NCBI RefSeq assembly: GCF_014201825.1
Contig: NZ_JACHFJ010000006.1
Coordinates: forward strand, 62,001 to 126,000
Reading direction: 5' to 3'
From: Acidocella aromatica
GTDB lineage: Bacteria; Pseudomonadota; Alphaproteobacteria; Acetobacterales; Acetobacteraceae
DNA length: 64,000 nucleotides
Part shown: in pieces, positions 1 through 7,087 of the stretch
How the letters are laid out: each line of letters starts with the position of its first letter
Numbering within the stretch: the stretch's first letter is position 1
Program-made: the position numbers and the translations under genes
Notes under the pieces: generated by a model
Seen by the model: only the letters and a program-made list of their open reading frames with translations
Database searches by the model: none
Told to the model about the DNA's origin: nothing

Positions 1-106
1 ATTCATGCGGCAGGCCCACCCCGGCGCGCAGGGCCGCGCGCAGGAGCGTGTCTTCTTCCGAGGGGAAGGCGAATACCTCCCCCCCTTCGATCTGAACGCG
101 GTGCAT
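1..106 (-). CDS. tmoF: Toluene/alkene monooxygenase reductase TmoF, N-terminal fragment
   Basis: Only the first 35 codons lie in the window; the gene runs off the left edge. The ATG sits two bases after the tmoE stop. The peptide starts MHRVQIEGGEVFAFPSEEDT and continues into LLRAALRAGVGLPHE, which matches the lead-in to the first cysteine of a plant-type 2Fe-2S domain. In TmoF-type reductases this domain precedes FAD and NADH domains and passes electrons to the Rieske protein TmoC. The cysteines themselves are outside the window. Position as sixth gene of a tmoABCDEF order supports the call. Confidence 0.75.
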   Translation of the reverse strand, partial: MHRVQIEGGEVFAFPSEEDTLLRAALRAGVGLPHE

Positions 107-108
107 CG

Positions 109-1095
109 TCAGAGACCGATTGATGCGCGGAAATCGCGCACCGCACCGCGCGCCTGGGCGGCGGCACCGGGTGCATCCGGCAGAGCGGCGCAATAAGCGT
201 CGATGGCCGCATCGCCCAGTGGTTCCCACTTGGCAACCGAGCGGGAGAGCACATCCCGGTTGCCGTCCTGGGTGAGCGCCATCTTCACCAGCGCCCCGGC
301 CCAGCGGCGGTGACGCAGCGCATCGACGAGTTGCGCGTCGGTCAGCATGCCGAGCAACGTGTCGCCGTTATGCCGCCCGGCGTTGCCCAGGGCGCGCAGC
401 ACGGTCTCCTCCATCGCCGGGCGCAACACCAGGCTCAGGCTCACGAAGGCTTCGCCCCAATCGTAAGCCACCAACGCCTTCTCCGCGAGTTCACGGAAGC
501 CCTGCCAAGCTTTGTCCTGCTCCCAGTAGCCGCGCTCATCCGTGCCGAGGCCGATATCGCTAAAGGTTTTGGAGAGTTCCTTCGTGCGGTAGGCGGTATG
601 GGTGAGCCAGCGCAGGGAGTCGGCCGCCTGGTAGGCCGCGCAGTTGGAGATGGTGGAGGCAGGGGCGATCTGCGTCAGATACGCCGAGCCCATCTGCAAG
701 GCGTGGAACAGATAGCGCCCCGGCGCGTAGAGCCGCGCCAGGCTGCCGGCCCAGGTCTTCTCCAGCATCGTGTCGTGCCCACGGGCGGAGAACTGGTCAA
801 ACAGCCCATACACGTAGGTTTCCTGACCGTCCTGCAGCATGTTGTAGGTGCGGTAGACGATCTCGTCCGGGTCGCGGAATTCGTCCCAGTCCGTGTGCTT
901 AAGCGGGCAGGCGTTGCGGTTCGTCTTGAACCACAGCGCCAGATCCATGTTCGGGTCGAGCTCGAACGGCGCGTCGGGGTTGTCGGTGGTGTAGTGCAGG
1001 TTTGTGGAAACGATCTCGTATTCGCTGGGCTTGCGCCGGCGTGCGGCAAGGTGGCTCCAGGTCTTCAGCGGCTTGAGCATTTGCGTTTCAGACAT
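109..1095 (-). CDS. tmoE: Toluene-4-monooxygenase-type hydroxylase beta subunit TmoE
   Basis: 328 residues, the usual length of the hydroxylase beta subunit. It has the ferritin-like fold relative of TmoA but no carboxylate-bridged iron ligands, and it pairs with the alpha and gamma subunits to form the (alpha-beta-gamma)2 hydroxylase. The N-terminal stretch LKTWSHLAARRRKPSEYEIV is typical of the family. An in-frame GTG exists at 1110, but ATG at 1095 is preferred because GAGGGGG lies about six bases upstream and it avoids overlap with the tmoD stop. Fifth gene of the tmo operon. Confidence 0.9.
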   Translation of the reverse strand: MSETQMLKPLKTWSHLAARRRKPSEYEIVSTNLHYTTDNPDAPFELDPNMDLALWFKTNRNACPLKHTDWDEFRDPDEIVYRTYNMLQDGQETYVYGLFDQFSARGHDTMLEKTWAGSLARLYAPGRYLFHALQMGSAYLTQIAPASTISNCAAYQAADSLRWLTHTAYRTKELSKTFSDIGLGTDERGYWEQDKAWQGFRELAEKALVAYDWGEAFVSLSLVLRPAMEETVLRALGNAGRHNGDTLLGMLTDAQLVDALRHRRWAGALVKMALTQDGNRDVLSRSVAKWEPLGDAAIDAYCAALPDAPGAAAQARGAVRDFRASIGL

Positions 1096-1106
1096 ATCCG
1101 GCCCCC

Positions 1107-1421
1107 TCACAGCGTTTTTTCATAATAGAAGCGCACATGGTCGTCCGTGGTCTCGATGCGCCCCGAAAAAGAAGCGAGATTCACTTCCAGCTCGGCGAGG
1201 CGGAATGGCCGACCCAGCGCTTGCTCCAGCGTCGCGCGGCGTAGGATCAGTTCACCATCGGTGTCGATGCGCACATAGGCGAGCTTGTCATCCACGCGGA
1301 TCTCCTTGCCCGGATTATCCTCGCGTGCGGCCTCGATCACACCTTCCGTCATGTCGCTAGCGCGCAGCACCGGGCCCACCCGGTTGTTGCGGTAGCCTTC
1401 GGCAACTGTTTTGGTTGTCAC
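1107..1421 (-). CDS. tmoD: Monooxygenase effector (coupling) protein TmoD
   Basis: 104 residues, matching the MmoB/DmpM/TmoD family of cofactorless effector proteins that bind the hydroxylase near the diiron site and control oxygen activation and product specificity. The family-like segment RVGPVLRASDMTEGVIEAA is at residues 14-32, and no cysteine clusters are present. It lies between tmoC and tmoE. GGAGGAAACC precedes the ATG. No anomaly seen. Confidence 0.9.
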   Translation of the reverse strand: MTTKTVAEGYRNNRVGPVLRASDMTEGVIEAAREDNPGKEIRVDDKLAYVRIDTDGELILRRATLEQALGRPFRLAELEVNLASFSGRIETTDDHVRFYYEKTL

Positions 1422-1447
1422 GGTTTCCTCCTGGTTTTTTCTTGTTT

Positions 1448-1783
1448 TCAGCTATGGGCGAAAAGCGGTGACACGCCTTCCACATCGACATAGAGATCAT
1501 CGCCCTCGGTTTTCACCGGATATTGGGCGAGGCGACAATCGCCGGGGTTGAGACCTTCGCCGGTATTCGCGTCGAAGGTCCACAGATGCGCGCGGCATGT
1601 CACCACGCGTCCGTCGAACTTGCCCTCGGAAAGCGGAATGTCCTGGTGCGGGCAGATGCCCTGATAGGCGCGCACCTCCCCGCCCTGGGGCCAGACCAAC
1701 AGGACCACATGGCCGTTGATCTCGACCTCAAGCATGTCGCCTTCCCAAAGATCATCCAGCGCACAGGCTTTTTCGAAACTCAT
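1448..1783 (-). CDS. tmoC: Rieske-type 2Fe-2S ferredoxin TmoC
   Basis: 111 residues. The Rieske ligands are visible as C44-P-H46 and C63-R-A-H66, in VCPHQ-like and TCRAHLW contexts. It shuttles electrons from the TmoF reductase to the diiron hydroxylase. An upstream in-frame extension to 1846 is rejected because it would overlap tmoB and make the protein longer than the ~112-residue family. The ATG at 1783 lies five bases after the tmoB stop, consistent with translational coupling. Confidence 0.92.
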   Translation of the reverse strand: MSFEKACALDDLWEGDMLEVEINGHVVLLVWPQGGEVRAYQGICPHQDIPLSEGKFDGRVVTCRAHLWTFDANTGEGLNPGDCRLAQYPVKTEGDDLYVDVEGVSPLFAHS

Positions 1784-1788
1784 GGGCC

Positions 1789-2049
1789 TTACTCCGCCGC
1801 GAAGATGAATTCGAGGGTCTCCATCGGCTGGACGGGCGTTTCGCACAGCTTAGCCGTGCGCGGGAAGAATTCCGTATCGCCCTGGCGCCGTACGCGGATC
1901 ACCTTATCCGGCTGCGGGGCGACGCGCCGCCCCACCGAATGATGCGCCGCCGCCGCCGCCACCTCGTCCATGGTGTTTTCGGTATCGACGGGCACGAGTT
2001 GCAGCACAAAATCGTACTGGAAGTTGGAGATGACTGGAAACAAAGCCAT
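1789..2049 (-). CDS. tmoB: Hydroxylase gamma subunit TmoB
   Basis: 86 residues, the size of the small gamma subunit of the toluene monooxygenase hydroxylase (ubiquitin-like fold in the family). It begins MALFPVISNFQYDFVLQLVP and ends with the METLEFIF segment common to TmoB proteins. The start at 2049 is one base after the tmoA stop; the longer in-frame reading to 2115 would run into tmoA and is rejected. Confidence 0.9.
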   Translation of the reverse strand: MALFPVISNFQYDFVLQLVPVDTENTMDEVAAAAAHHSVGRRVAPQPDKVIRVRRQGDTEFFPRTAKLCETPVQPMETLEFIFAAE

Positions 2050-2050
2050 T

Positions 2051-3556
2051 TCAAGCGGCCTTCTTGCTGTAGGGAGCGTTGCGGTAAGCCTCGACCCAGG
2101 CGTATTTGTGCGCATCGTCGCCGATCTCGCCAGGGGAGAGGTTCATGTATTGCAGCGCGCCCATCAGGTTGGGCGGCTGGATATGCCCGGTCAGGAAACG
2201 GTCCACGGCTGTGAGGTGGTCGCGGTAACGCACCGGGTCCTGCTGGAAAACCCAGCGGTCGATCTCCGAGTTGAAGTGATAGGTGCGGCCCTTGTAGTCG
2301 AGCGGATAGTCCTTCACGTTCCAGCCCTTGCCCGGCACGGCGCAGATGGGAATCTGGCTCATGTTGCAGATGATGGGCAGCGTCTCCGGCACGGTCAGCT
2401 CGGGTCTTCCGGCCAGCAGGTTGTCGATGATCACGTCCCAGCATTTGCCGAAGGTGTCGTTCCAGCCGGGATATTTCTCTTCCAGCCAATCGCGGCACTC
2501 AGGCGTCATGCCCGCCGCCGGATTCCACCACACGGTGGGGCGCCAAAACCACACGCCCAGATGATAGGCGTGATGCTGGTAGTCGAACTCATTGATCATC
2601 TGGTCCCAGTACCAGGGCAAATCGAGGCCCAGATCGATCAGGCTGCGCTCGAACTGGCCGACGATCCATTCCTGCATGAACTCCTTGAAGGATTGCTTAC
2701 GGTGCTCAAGCGGCGTGTAATAATCCATGGATAGGCCGGTAAGCAGCGCGAAGAGCCGCCAAGCGCGGGCGATGGCCACATCCACCAGCTTCTGCGCCTC
2801 GGCCTTGCGGCCATTGGCGATGAGAATTTGCAGCGCCGGGCCGCCGATCTGCGCATGGCGGGATTCGTCGGTCTGGATGGAGGAGATGAGGCTGGCGAAG
2901 GTGTAGTCGCCGGTCTCGGCGGCATCCGCGGCCAAGCCGAGAAACTGCATGTTGGTGAAGCCGGTCTCGAAGGCGAAAGTCAGCATCACCGCGATATCCG
3001 TGGCGCTGCGGGCCATGAACAGATCGTCGAAGGTATGACGCGCGGCAATCGCGCCCCATTCATTGGTGTGATAGGCTTTATGTGCCCAGTCGAATTGCCG
3101 ATCCTTGGGGCAATGCTCGTGCGGGAAGTAGAGCTGGATCTGGCCGTGGCGGTTTTCGTCCAGCATGCCGAACGTGGCCATGTTGCGCATCCCCGGTGCG
3201 CGGCCAAAGCGGGCCATGCGGGCTTCGGCGCTCATGGCGGCGTACTCGCCAAGGGCGATAGCGCCGTAATGGGCCTTGAGAATCGAAAGCCAACCTGAAT
3301 CGGCGGTCTCGTACATACGGTTGCGCTCAAGCGCCGCCTTCACGGAATAGGCGCCCGCATCCTTTTCGCGCTGGATGCGCACGTATTCTGGATAGGACGT
3401 CTTGTACGGCTCGTCATAGCTTTCCCACTTTTCGGCGGGCACGCCCTGGGCGCCGGTCATTACGTCAGGGAAGAGTTCAGCGTCGCTCACGTAGCTGGAC
3501 GTCCAGTTCGTGGCGCGGGCAATGTCGTACCATTCCGCACGATCAAGCAAGGCCAT
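2051..3556 (-). CDS. tmoA: Diiron hydroxylase alpha subunit of toluene-4-/alkene monooxygenase, TmoA
   Basis: 501 residues. All six diiron ligands are present at the same numbers as in toluene-4-monooxygenase: E104, E134 and H137 (DENRH), E197, E231 and H234 (DESRH). Pocket residues I100, G103, A107, Q141, F176, F196, T201 and F205 also agree with my recollection of TmoA. It inserts one oxygen atom into an aromatic ring or alkene. The same family includes isoprene and propene monooxygenases, so the physiological substrate is not settled. AGGAGG lies six bases before the ATG. First gene of the operon, behind a sigma-54 promoter. Confidence 0.93.
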   Translation of the reverse strand: MALLDRAEWYDIARATNWTSSYVSDAELFPDVMTGAQGVPAEKWESYDEPYKTSYPEYVRIQREKDAGAYSVKAALERNRMYETADSGWLSILKAHYGAIALGEYAAMSAEARMARFGRAPGMRNMATFGMLDENRHGQIQLYFPHEHCPKDRQFDWAHKAYHTNEWGAIAARHTFDDLFMARSATDIAVMLTFAFETGFTNMQFLGLAADAAETGDYTFASLISSIQTDESRHAQIGGPALQILIANGRKAEAQKLVDVAIARAWRLFALLTGLSMDYYTPLEHRKQSFKEFMQEWIVGQFERSLIDLGLDLPWYWDQMINEFDYQHHAYHLGVWFWRPTVWWNPAAGMTPECRDWLEEKYPGWNDTFGKCWDVIIDNLLAGRPELTVPETLPIICNMSQIPICAVPGKGWNVKDYPLDYKGRTYHFNSEIDRWVFQQDPVRYRDHLTAVDRFLTGHIQPPNLMGALQYMNLSPGEIGDDAHKYAWVEAYRNAPYSKKAA

Positions 3557-3630
3557 AGAATCCTCCTATTGTTTTCATAACGATTATTTCCCCTCGGACA
3601 TTTGTCTTGGTTGTTGTGCAGGGGAGAAAC

Positions 3631-3646
3631 AGCAAGCGCCGTGCCA
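3631..3646 (-). promoter_or_regulatory. Sigma-54 (-24/-12) promoter of the tmo operon
   Basis: The minus strand reads TGGCACGGCGCTTGCT, an excellent match to the sigma-54 consensus TGGCAC-N5-TTGCW with correct spacing. Transcription should start near 3620, giving a leader of about 65 bases before tmoA. Sigma-54 promoters with NtrC-family activators are the norm for aromatic monooxygenase operons (XylR, DmpR, TbuT types). No such activator gene is in the window. Confidence 0.82.
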
Positions 3647-3768
3647 TAAGGCGGCAAAGCGCCCGCTGCTGCGGCGCAACACGTTGCCAAGCCGGCGGTC
3701 TGGCTGGCTTTTTGGAAAAAACAGGAAAAATGCCGCTGCGCCGCACAATGATACGTCAGCGGTGGGAA

Positions 3769-3784
3769 GTGATCATTTGATCAA
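3769..3784 (-). promoter_or_regulatory. XylR/TouR-type upstream activator site
   Basis: The minus strand reads TTGATCAAATGATCAC, 14 of 16 matches to the palindromic activator site TTGATCAATTGATCAA known for the XylR/TouR/DmpR group. It lies about 125 bp upstream of the -24/-12 element, a normal distance for a DNA-looping enhancer site. In the 468-bp gap between tmoA and the ferredoxin gene only this site, the sigma-54 promoter and an AT-rich stretch near 3800-3850 stand out. Confidence 0.65.
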
Positions 3785-4024
3785 CACCGCCATCTCGGCA
3801 ATGTCGATGATTATCTCTATTTCGTAAAATATCGAAAAACGAATTCGCATGAGGCCATAGGTTTGTCGGACGGCTTGAAGCCGAGATTGACCAAGCATCT
3901 GCCCGAGACCGCCGGGTTCAAAAGGAGGGAGTGGTCGTTCCCATCGTTGGACGCACGAAGCTCCGGGGGAGCTCAACGCGCATTGCAATGGCTGCACAAA
4001 TGTCCGCAGTGCTACACTTCGTTC

Positions 4025-4342
4025 ATGCCACATATTCTCGTTACCACCCGTGATGGCCTGACGCATCAGGTTGAATACCTCCCCGGCCGTATTCTGACGG
4101 ACGCGCTACACGATGCCGGTCTCACCGAACTGCGCGCGCTTTGCGGCGGCTGCCTGACCTGCGCCACCTGCCACGTCTATGTCGATCCGTTGAGCTCCGC
4201 CTCACGCCCACCCTTCGGCGAGTTGGAGGGCGTTGTCATCGGCGGCCTGGCTGCCCCGCGCGAGAACTCCCGGCTGGCCTGCCAACTGGTGCTCACCGCA
4301 GCGCTGGACGGTCTTGCACTTACGATCCCGCCCGAAGGCTAG
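4025..4342 (+). CDS. Adrenodoxin-type 2Fe-2S ferredoxin
   Basis: 105 residues. The four cluster cysteines are C40, C46, C49 and C86, in the C-X5-C-X2-C-X36-C spacing of vertebrate/ISC-type ferredoxins. An additional cysteine (C43) sits inside the first loop, giving CGGCLTCATC. This type usually feeds electrons to monooxygenases or cytochrome P450s, so a role with the neighbouring oxygenase is possible, although TmoC already serves that complex. The in-frame reading can extend to 3863, but ATG at 4025 gives the family length. Divergent from tmoA. Confidence 0.85.
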   Translation: MPHILVTTRDGLTHQVEYLPGRILTDALHDAGLTELRALCGGCLTCATCHVYVDPLSSASRPPFGELEGVVIGGLAAPRENSRLACQLVLTAALDGLALTIPPEG

Positions 4343-4434
4343 GAGCCGCCACCATCATGGCGGTGTCCGCAGCATTCCATTCGCACGCAGGGGGTCATGC
4401 GGTGTATGGTCGGCGCGAGACTAGGAGGAACAGC

Positions 4435-6087
4435 ATGTCAGGCTATGCCACGCATGAGGTCCGCAACCAGCCGCCGCCGCTTGAAGACTTCAATGCCTGG
4501 GCTGCTGATTTACCGCTGCGGGAGGCAGTAACGGCATTTGGCGCCGGGTGGGCGGAGGCGCGTCTTGCGACATGCGGCGCACGCGTCGGCTCGGCGCATG
4601 TGCAAGCGCTGGCGCGGCTGGCCAACCGCTTCACCCCCGAGCTGCGCACACATGACCGCTACGGACACCGTATCGACGAGGTCGAATTCCACCCCGCCTG
4701 GCATGAGCTTCTCGGCATGTTGCGGGCCGACGAGGTTCACTCTTTGGGCTGGACTGAACCTCGCCCCGGCGCACAGGTGGCGCGCGCCGCCCTCTCGTAT
4801 CTTTGGGCTCAAGGCGAGGCAGGTATTGGCTGCCCGGCGGCGATGACCTTCGCCTCGATGGCGGCACTGCGCCATGCGCCAGATCTGCTGGACCGCTTCC
4901 AGGTCAAGATCCTGTCGCCGCTCTACGACCCGCGCGCCCTCCCACCAGCGCAGAAGCCCGCGCTCACGGTGGCCATGGCGATGACGGAAAAGCAAGGCGG
5001 CTCCGACCTTCGGCAGATACAGACCCAGGCAGCCCCCGCAGGCGGCGGCTGGTATGCGCTTACCGGCCATAAATGGTTCTTCTCGGTGCCGACGGCCGAC
5101 CTATTCCTCACGCTGGCACGCACCAAGGCGGGGCCAACCTGTTTTCTGGCGCAAGGGTGGCGCGACGGTGGCGGCCGCAATTTCCTGCTCCTGCAGCGCC
5201 TCAAGGAGAAATGCGGCAATCGCTCCAACGCCTCGTCGGAGGTTGAGTTCCGCGGGCTTCAGGCCCAGCCAATCGGCGAGGAAGGGCGTGGCATCGCCAC
5301 GATCCTGGAAATGGCCCACCTCACCCGCCTGGAATGCGCTCTGGGCAGCGCCGGGCTGATGCGTCAGGCACTGCGACTGGCACTGCACCATGCCAACCAC
5401 CGCACGGCGTTCGGCCGCCCCCTGGTGGAACAGCCCGCAATGACAAACGTGCTGGCGGATCTGGCGCTGGAGGCGGAGGCTGCCATGTGGCTGGCGCTGC
5501 GAGCGGCGGCCGCGCTCGATGCCAGCAGCCGCGACGAGGGCGAGCGGATCTTAAGCCGCCTTCTGGCGCCGCTCGCCAAATACTGGGTGTGCAAACGCGC
5601 GCCGGTGGCTGTGGCCGAGGCCTTGGAGTGCCATGGTGGCAACGGCTTCATCGAGGAGCATGATATCGCCCGCCTGTACCGTGACGCGCCGCTCAACGGA
5701 CTGTGGGAAGGCTCGGGCAATATCATTTGCCTGGACGTCATGCGCGCCCTTGCCCGCGTACCGGACAGTGCGGACTTGCTGCGTGCGGAAATCACCCGCG
5801 CCAGAGGGGCTCACCCCGCGCTGGACGCTTGGCTGGCTACCCCGCTGCCAGCGCCCGAGGAAAAAAACGCGCGCCTGCTTACCGAGCAGCTTGCTCTGGC
5901 ACTGGCCGCCAGCCTGTTGCTGCGGCACGCCCCCTCTTACATCGCCGCCGCCTATTGCGCGACGCGCCTGGGGCATGCCGGGGGATATGCTCCCGGCACA
6001 CTGCCAGCGGGCATCGACTGCGCCCCGATCGTCTCCCGCGCGGCACCAGCCGGCATGGGCGACGCCCATTTGGAAAAACGCGGCTGA
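4435..6087 (+). CDS. aidB: AidB-like acyl-CoA dehydrogenase
   Basis: 550 residues, near the 541 of E. coli AidB. Diagnostic stretches are AMAMTEKQGGSDLRQIQ, LTGHKWFFSVP, KCGNRSNASSEVEF and LWEGSGNIICLDVMRAL, all in the AidB order. AidB is a flavoprotein of the acyl-CoA dehydrogenase superfamily linked to protection from alkylating damage; it binds DNA and has weak isovaleryl-CoA dehydrogenase activity. AGGAGGAACAGC precedes the ATG, which fixes the start well inside a longer open frame from 4141. It follows the ferredoxin gene by 92 bp. A plausible link with epoxide or alkylating products of the monooxygenase is inference. Confidence 0.85.
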   Translation: MSGYATHEVRNQPPPLEDFNAWAADLPLREAVTAFGAGWAEARLATCGARVGSAHVQALARLANRFTPELRTHDRYGHRIDEVEFHPAWHELLGMLRADEVHSLGWTEPRPGAQVARAALSYLWAQGEAGIGCPAAMTFASMAALRHAPDLLDRFQVKILSPLYDPRALPPAQKPALTVAMAMTEKQGGSDLRQIQTQAAPAGGGWYALTGHKWFFSVPTADLFLTLARTKAGPTCFLAQGWRDGGGRNFLLLQRLKEKCGNRSNASSEVEFRGLQAQPIGEEGRGIATILEMAHLTRLECALGSAGLMRQALRLALHHANHRTAFGRPLVEQPAMTNVLADLALEAEAAMWLALRAAAALDASSRDEGERILSRLLAPLAKYWVCKRAPVAVAEALECHGGNGFIEEHDIARLYRDAPLNGLWEGSGNIICLDVMRALARVPDSADLLRAEITRARGAHPALDAWLATPLPAPEEKNARLLTEQLALALAASLLLRHAPSYIAAAYCATRLGHAGGYAPGTLPAGIDCAPIVSRAAPAGMGDAHLEKRG

Positions 6088-6319
6088 TCACGGCGCAATC
6101 AAGCGCCATGATGATGCCACCAACTGATATTACCGCGAGTTTACTGGCGGGTATTGCCAGGAAGCCAGTATAAAAACGCACTCGGTGAGTTGGGCCAGAA
6201 CCAATCATTCCTCTAACGCGTCGTGCAGATGAATACGCCATCTTGTGCATGCAAGCGAGCAGTGATCATTTCCTCACCCCGAAGCTGTTTGTTTTCAGCT
6301 AAAAAATCAGGAGGGAGTC

Positions 6320-6435
6320 ATGGAATTTGCTGCATGGCAAAAATTCATGCTGACACTGGGAAAGAGGCGATGGAAGCCGCCACGCATCTTTATGGCCACA
6401 ATGACAGCCCAGAATTGTGGCAGAAACTGAAGTAG
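6320..6435 (+). CDS. Possible small frameshifted gene (38 residues) before the phasin
   Basis: AGGAGGGAGTC precedes an ATG at 6320. The initial frame encodes MEFAAWQKFMLTLG and then becomes unnatural. In the -1 frame the sequence continues KEAMEAATHLYGHNDSPELW and so on to TAG at 6433. The switch coincides exactly with G GGA AAG (6358-6364), a slippery heptamer of the X XXY YYZ type. It may be a -1 frameshifted small protein, a broken gene or a sequencing error. The product is not recognised. The rest of the 6088-6510 gap shows nothing else clear. Confidence 0.3.
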
Positions 6436-6510
6436 ACAAAAAGAGCCGGCGTTCTGTACGCTTAAGTTTTTTACCAAGACCAAGTCTGGCAGCCAAGCGA
6501 GGAAGCTAAA

Positions 6511-6975
6511 ATGACTGACGTCACAATACAGAGAAGAACATCCGACTTTATAAACCAGCAAAGAGCAGGTGTTGAGATGCTCGCACACCCTCTATTCGAC
6601 GGCATCGAGCAAGCATTGAAATATCAGCATAACGGGTTGAAACAGTTAGAAGGGGTCGTCTCTGAGCATCTTGGACGGCGCCTCGAGGCATGTACGGCAA
6701 TGCAGCATCTTATCACGCGGATGCGAGATGAACGCGACCCGGCAAAAATTCTCGAGGCGCAGCGGGAATGGTTTTCCGGTGCGGTCGAGAGAATGACGGC
6801 TGATGCACTCGCATGGCAATCTGCGGGGGCGGCACTGCTCAAAAGCGCCAAATCTATGCCCGAATCAGGTTCGGCACAATATGCGCCCCCCAGAGAGAAG
6901 ACACAGGCACCTCGCGTTGACCCGGAGGCCGCCTCCCCCGCGCCCCTGCGGCGCAGCGATATCAAGGCGGGTTGA
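6511..6975 (+). CDS. Phasin-family protein
   Basis: 154 residues, helical and charged, with an amphipathic central region (residues 15-115: FINQQRAGVEMLAHPLFDGI onward) and a Pro/Ala-rich tail. Phasins coat polyhydroxybutyrate granules. The identification rests on composition and length and on the PHB depolymerase gene immediately downstream; no single diagnostic motif is visible. GAGGAAGCTAAA precedes the ATG. Confidence 0.65.
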   Translation: MTDVTIQRRTSDFINQQRAGVEMLAHPLFDGIEQALKYQHNGLKQLEGVVSEHLGRRLEACTAMQHLITRMRDERDPAKILEAQREWFSGAVERMTADALAWQSAGAALLKSAKSMPESGSAQYAPPREKTQAPRVDPEAASPAPLRRSDIKAG

Positions 6976-7042
6976 ACAAAAGTCTCTCACAACGGTTGTT
7001 GCAATGTGGTGGACTTTCTTGTCCGATCCCATCGCAAAACAA

Positions 7043-7068
7043 CCATGATGATAACGTTATCATCATGG
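7043..7068. promoter_or_regulatory. 26-bp perfect palindrome upstream of phaZ
   Basis: The 26 bases are a perfect dyad with no spacer; the left half is CCATGATGATAAC. It ends one base before the AGGAGGT ribosome-binding sequence (7070-7076). Its length and symmetry suggest an operator for a dimeric repressor, or an mRNA hairpin beside the ribosome-binding site. The cognate protein is not identifiable from the window. Confidence 0.7.
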
Positions 7069-7087
7069 CAGGAGGTGGCATGAACAA

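Noticed and set aside
3863-4024. In-frame N-terminal extension of the ferredoxin
   Set aside because: Adds 54 residues without family similarity; ATG at 4025 gives normal length.
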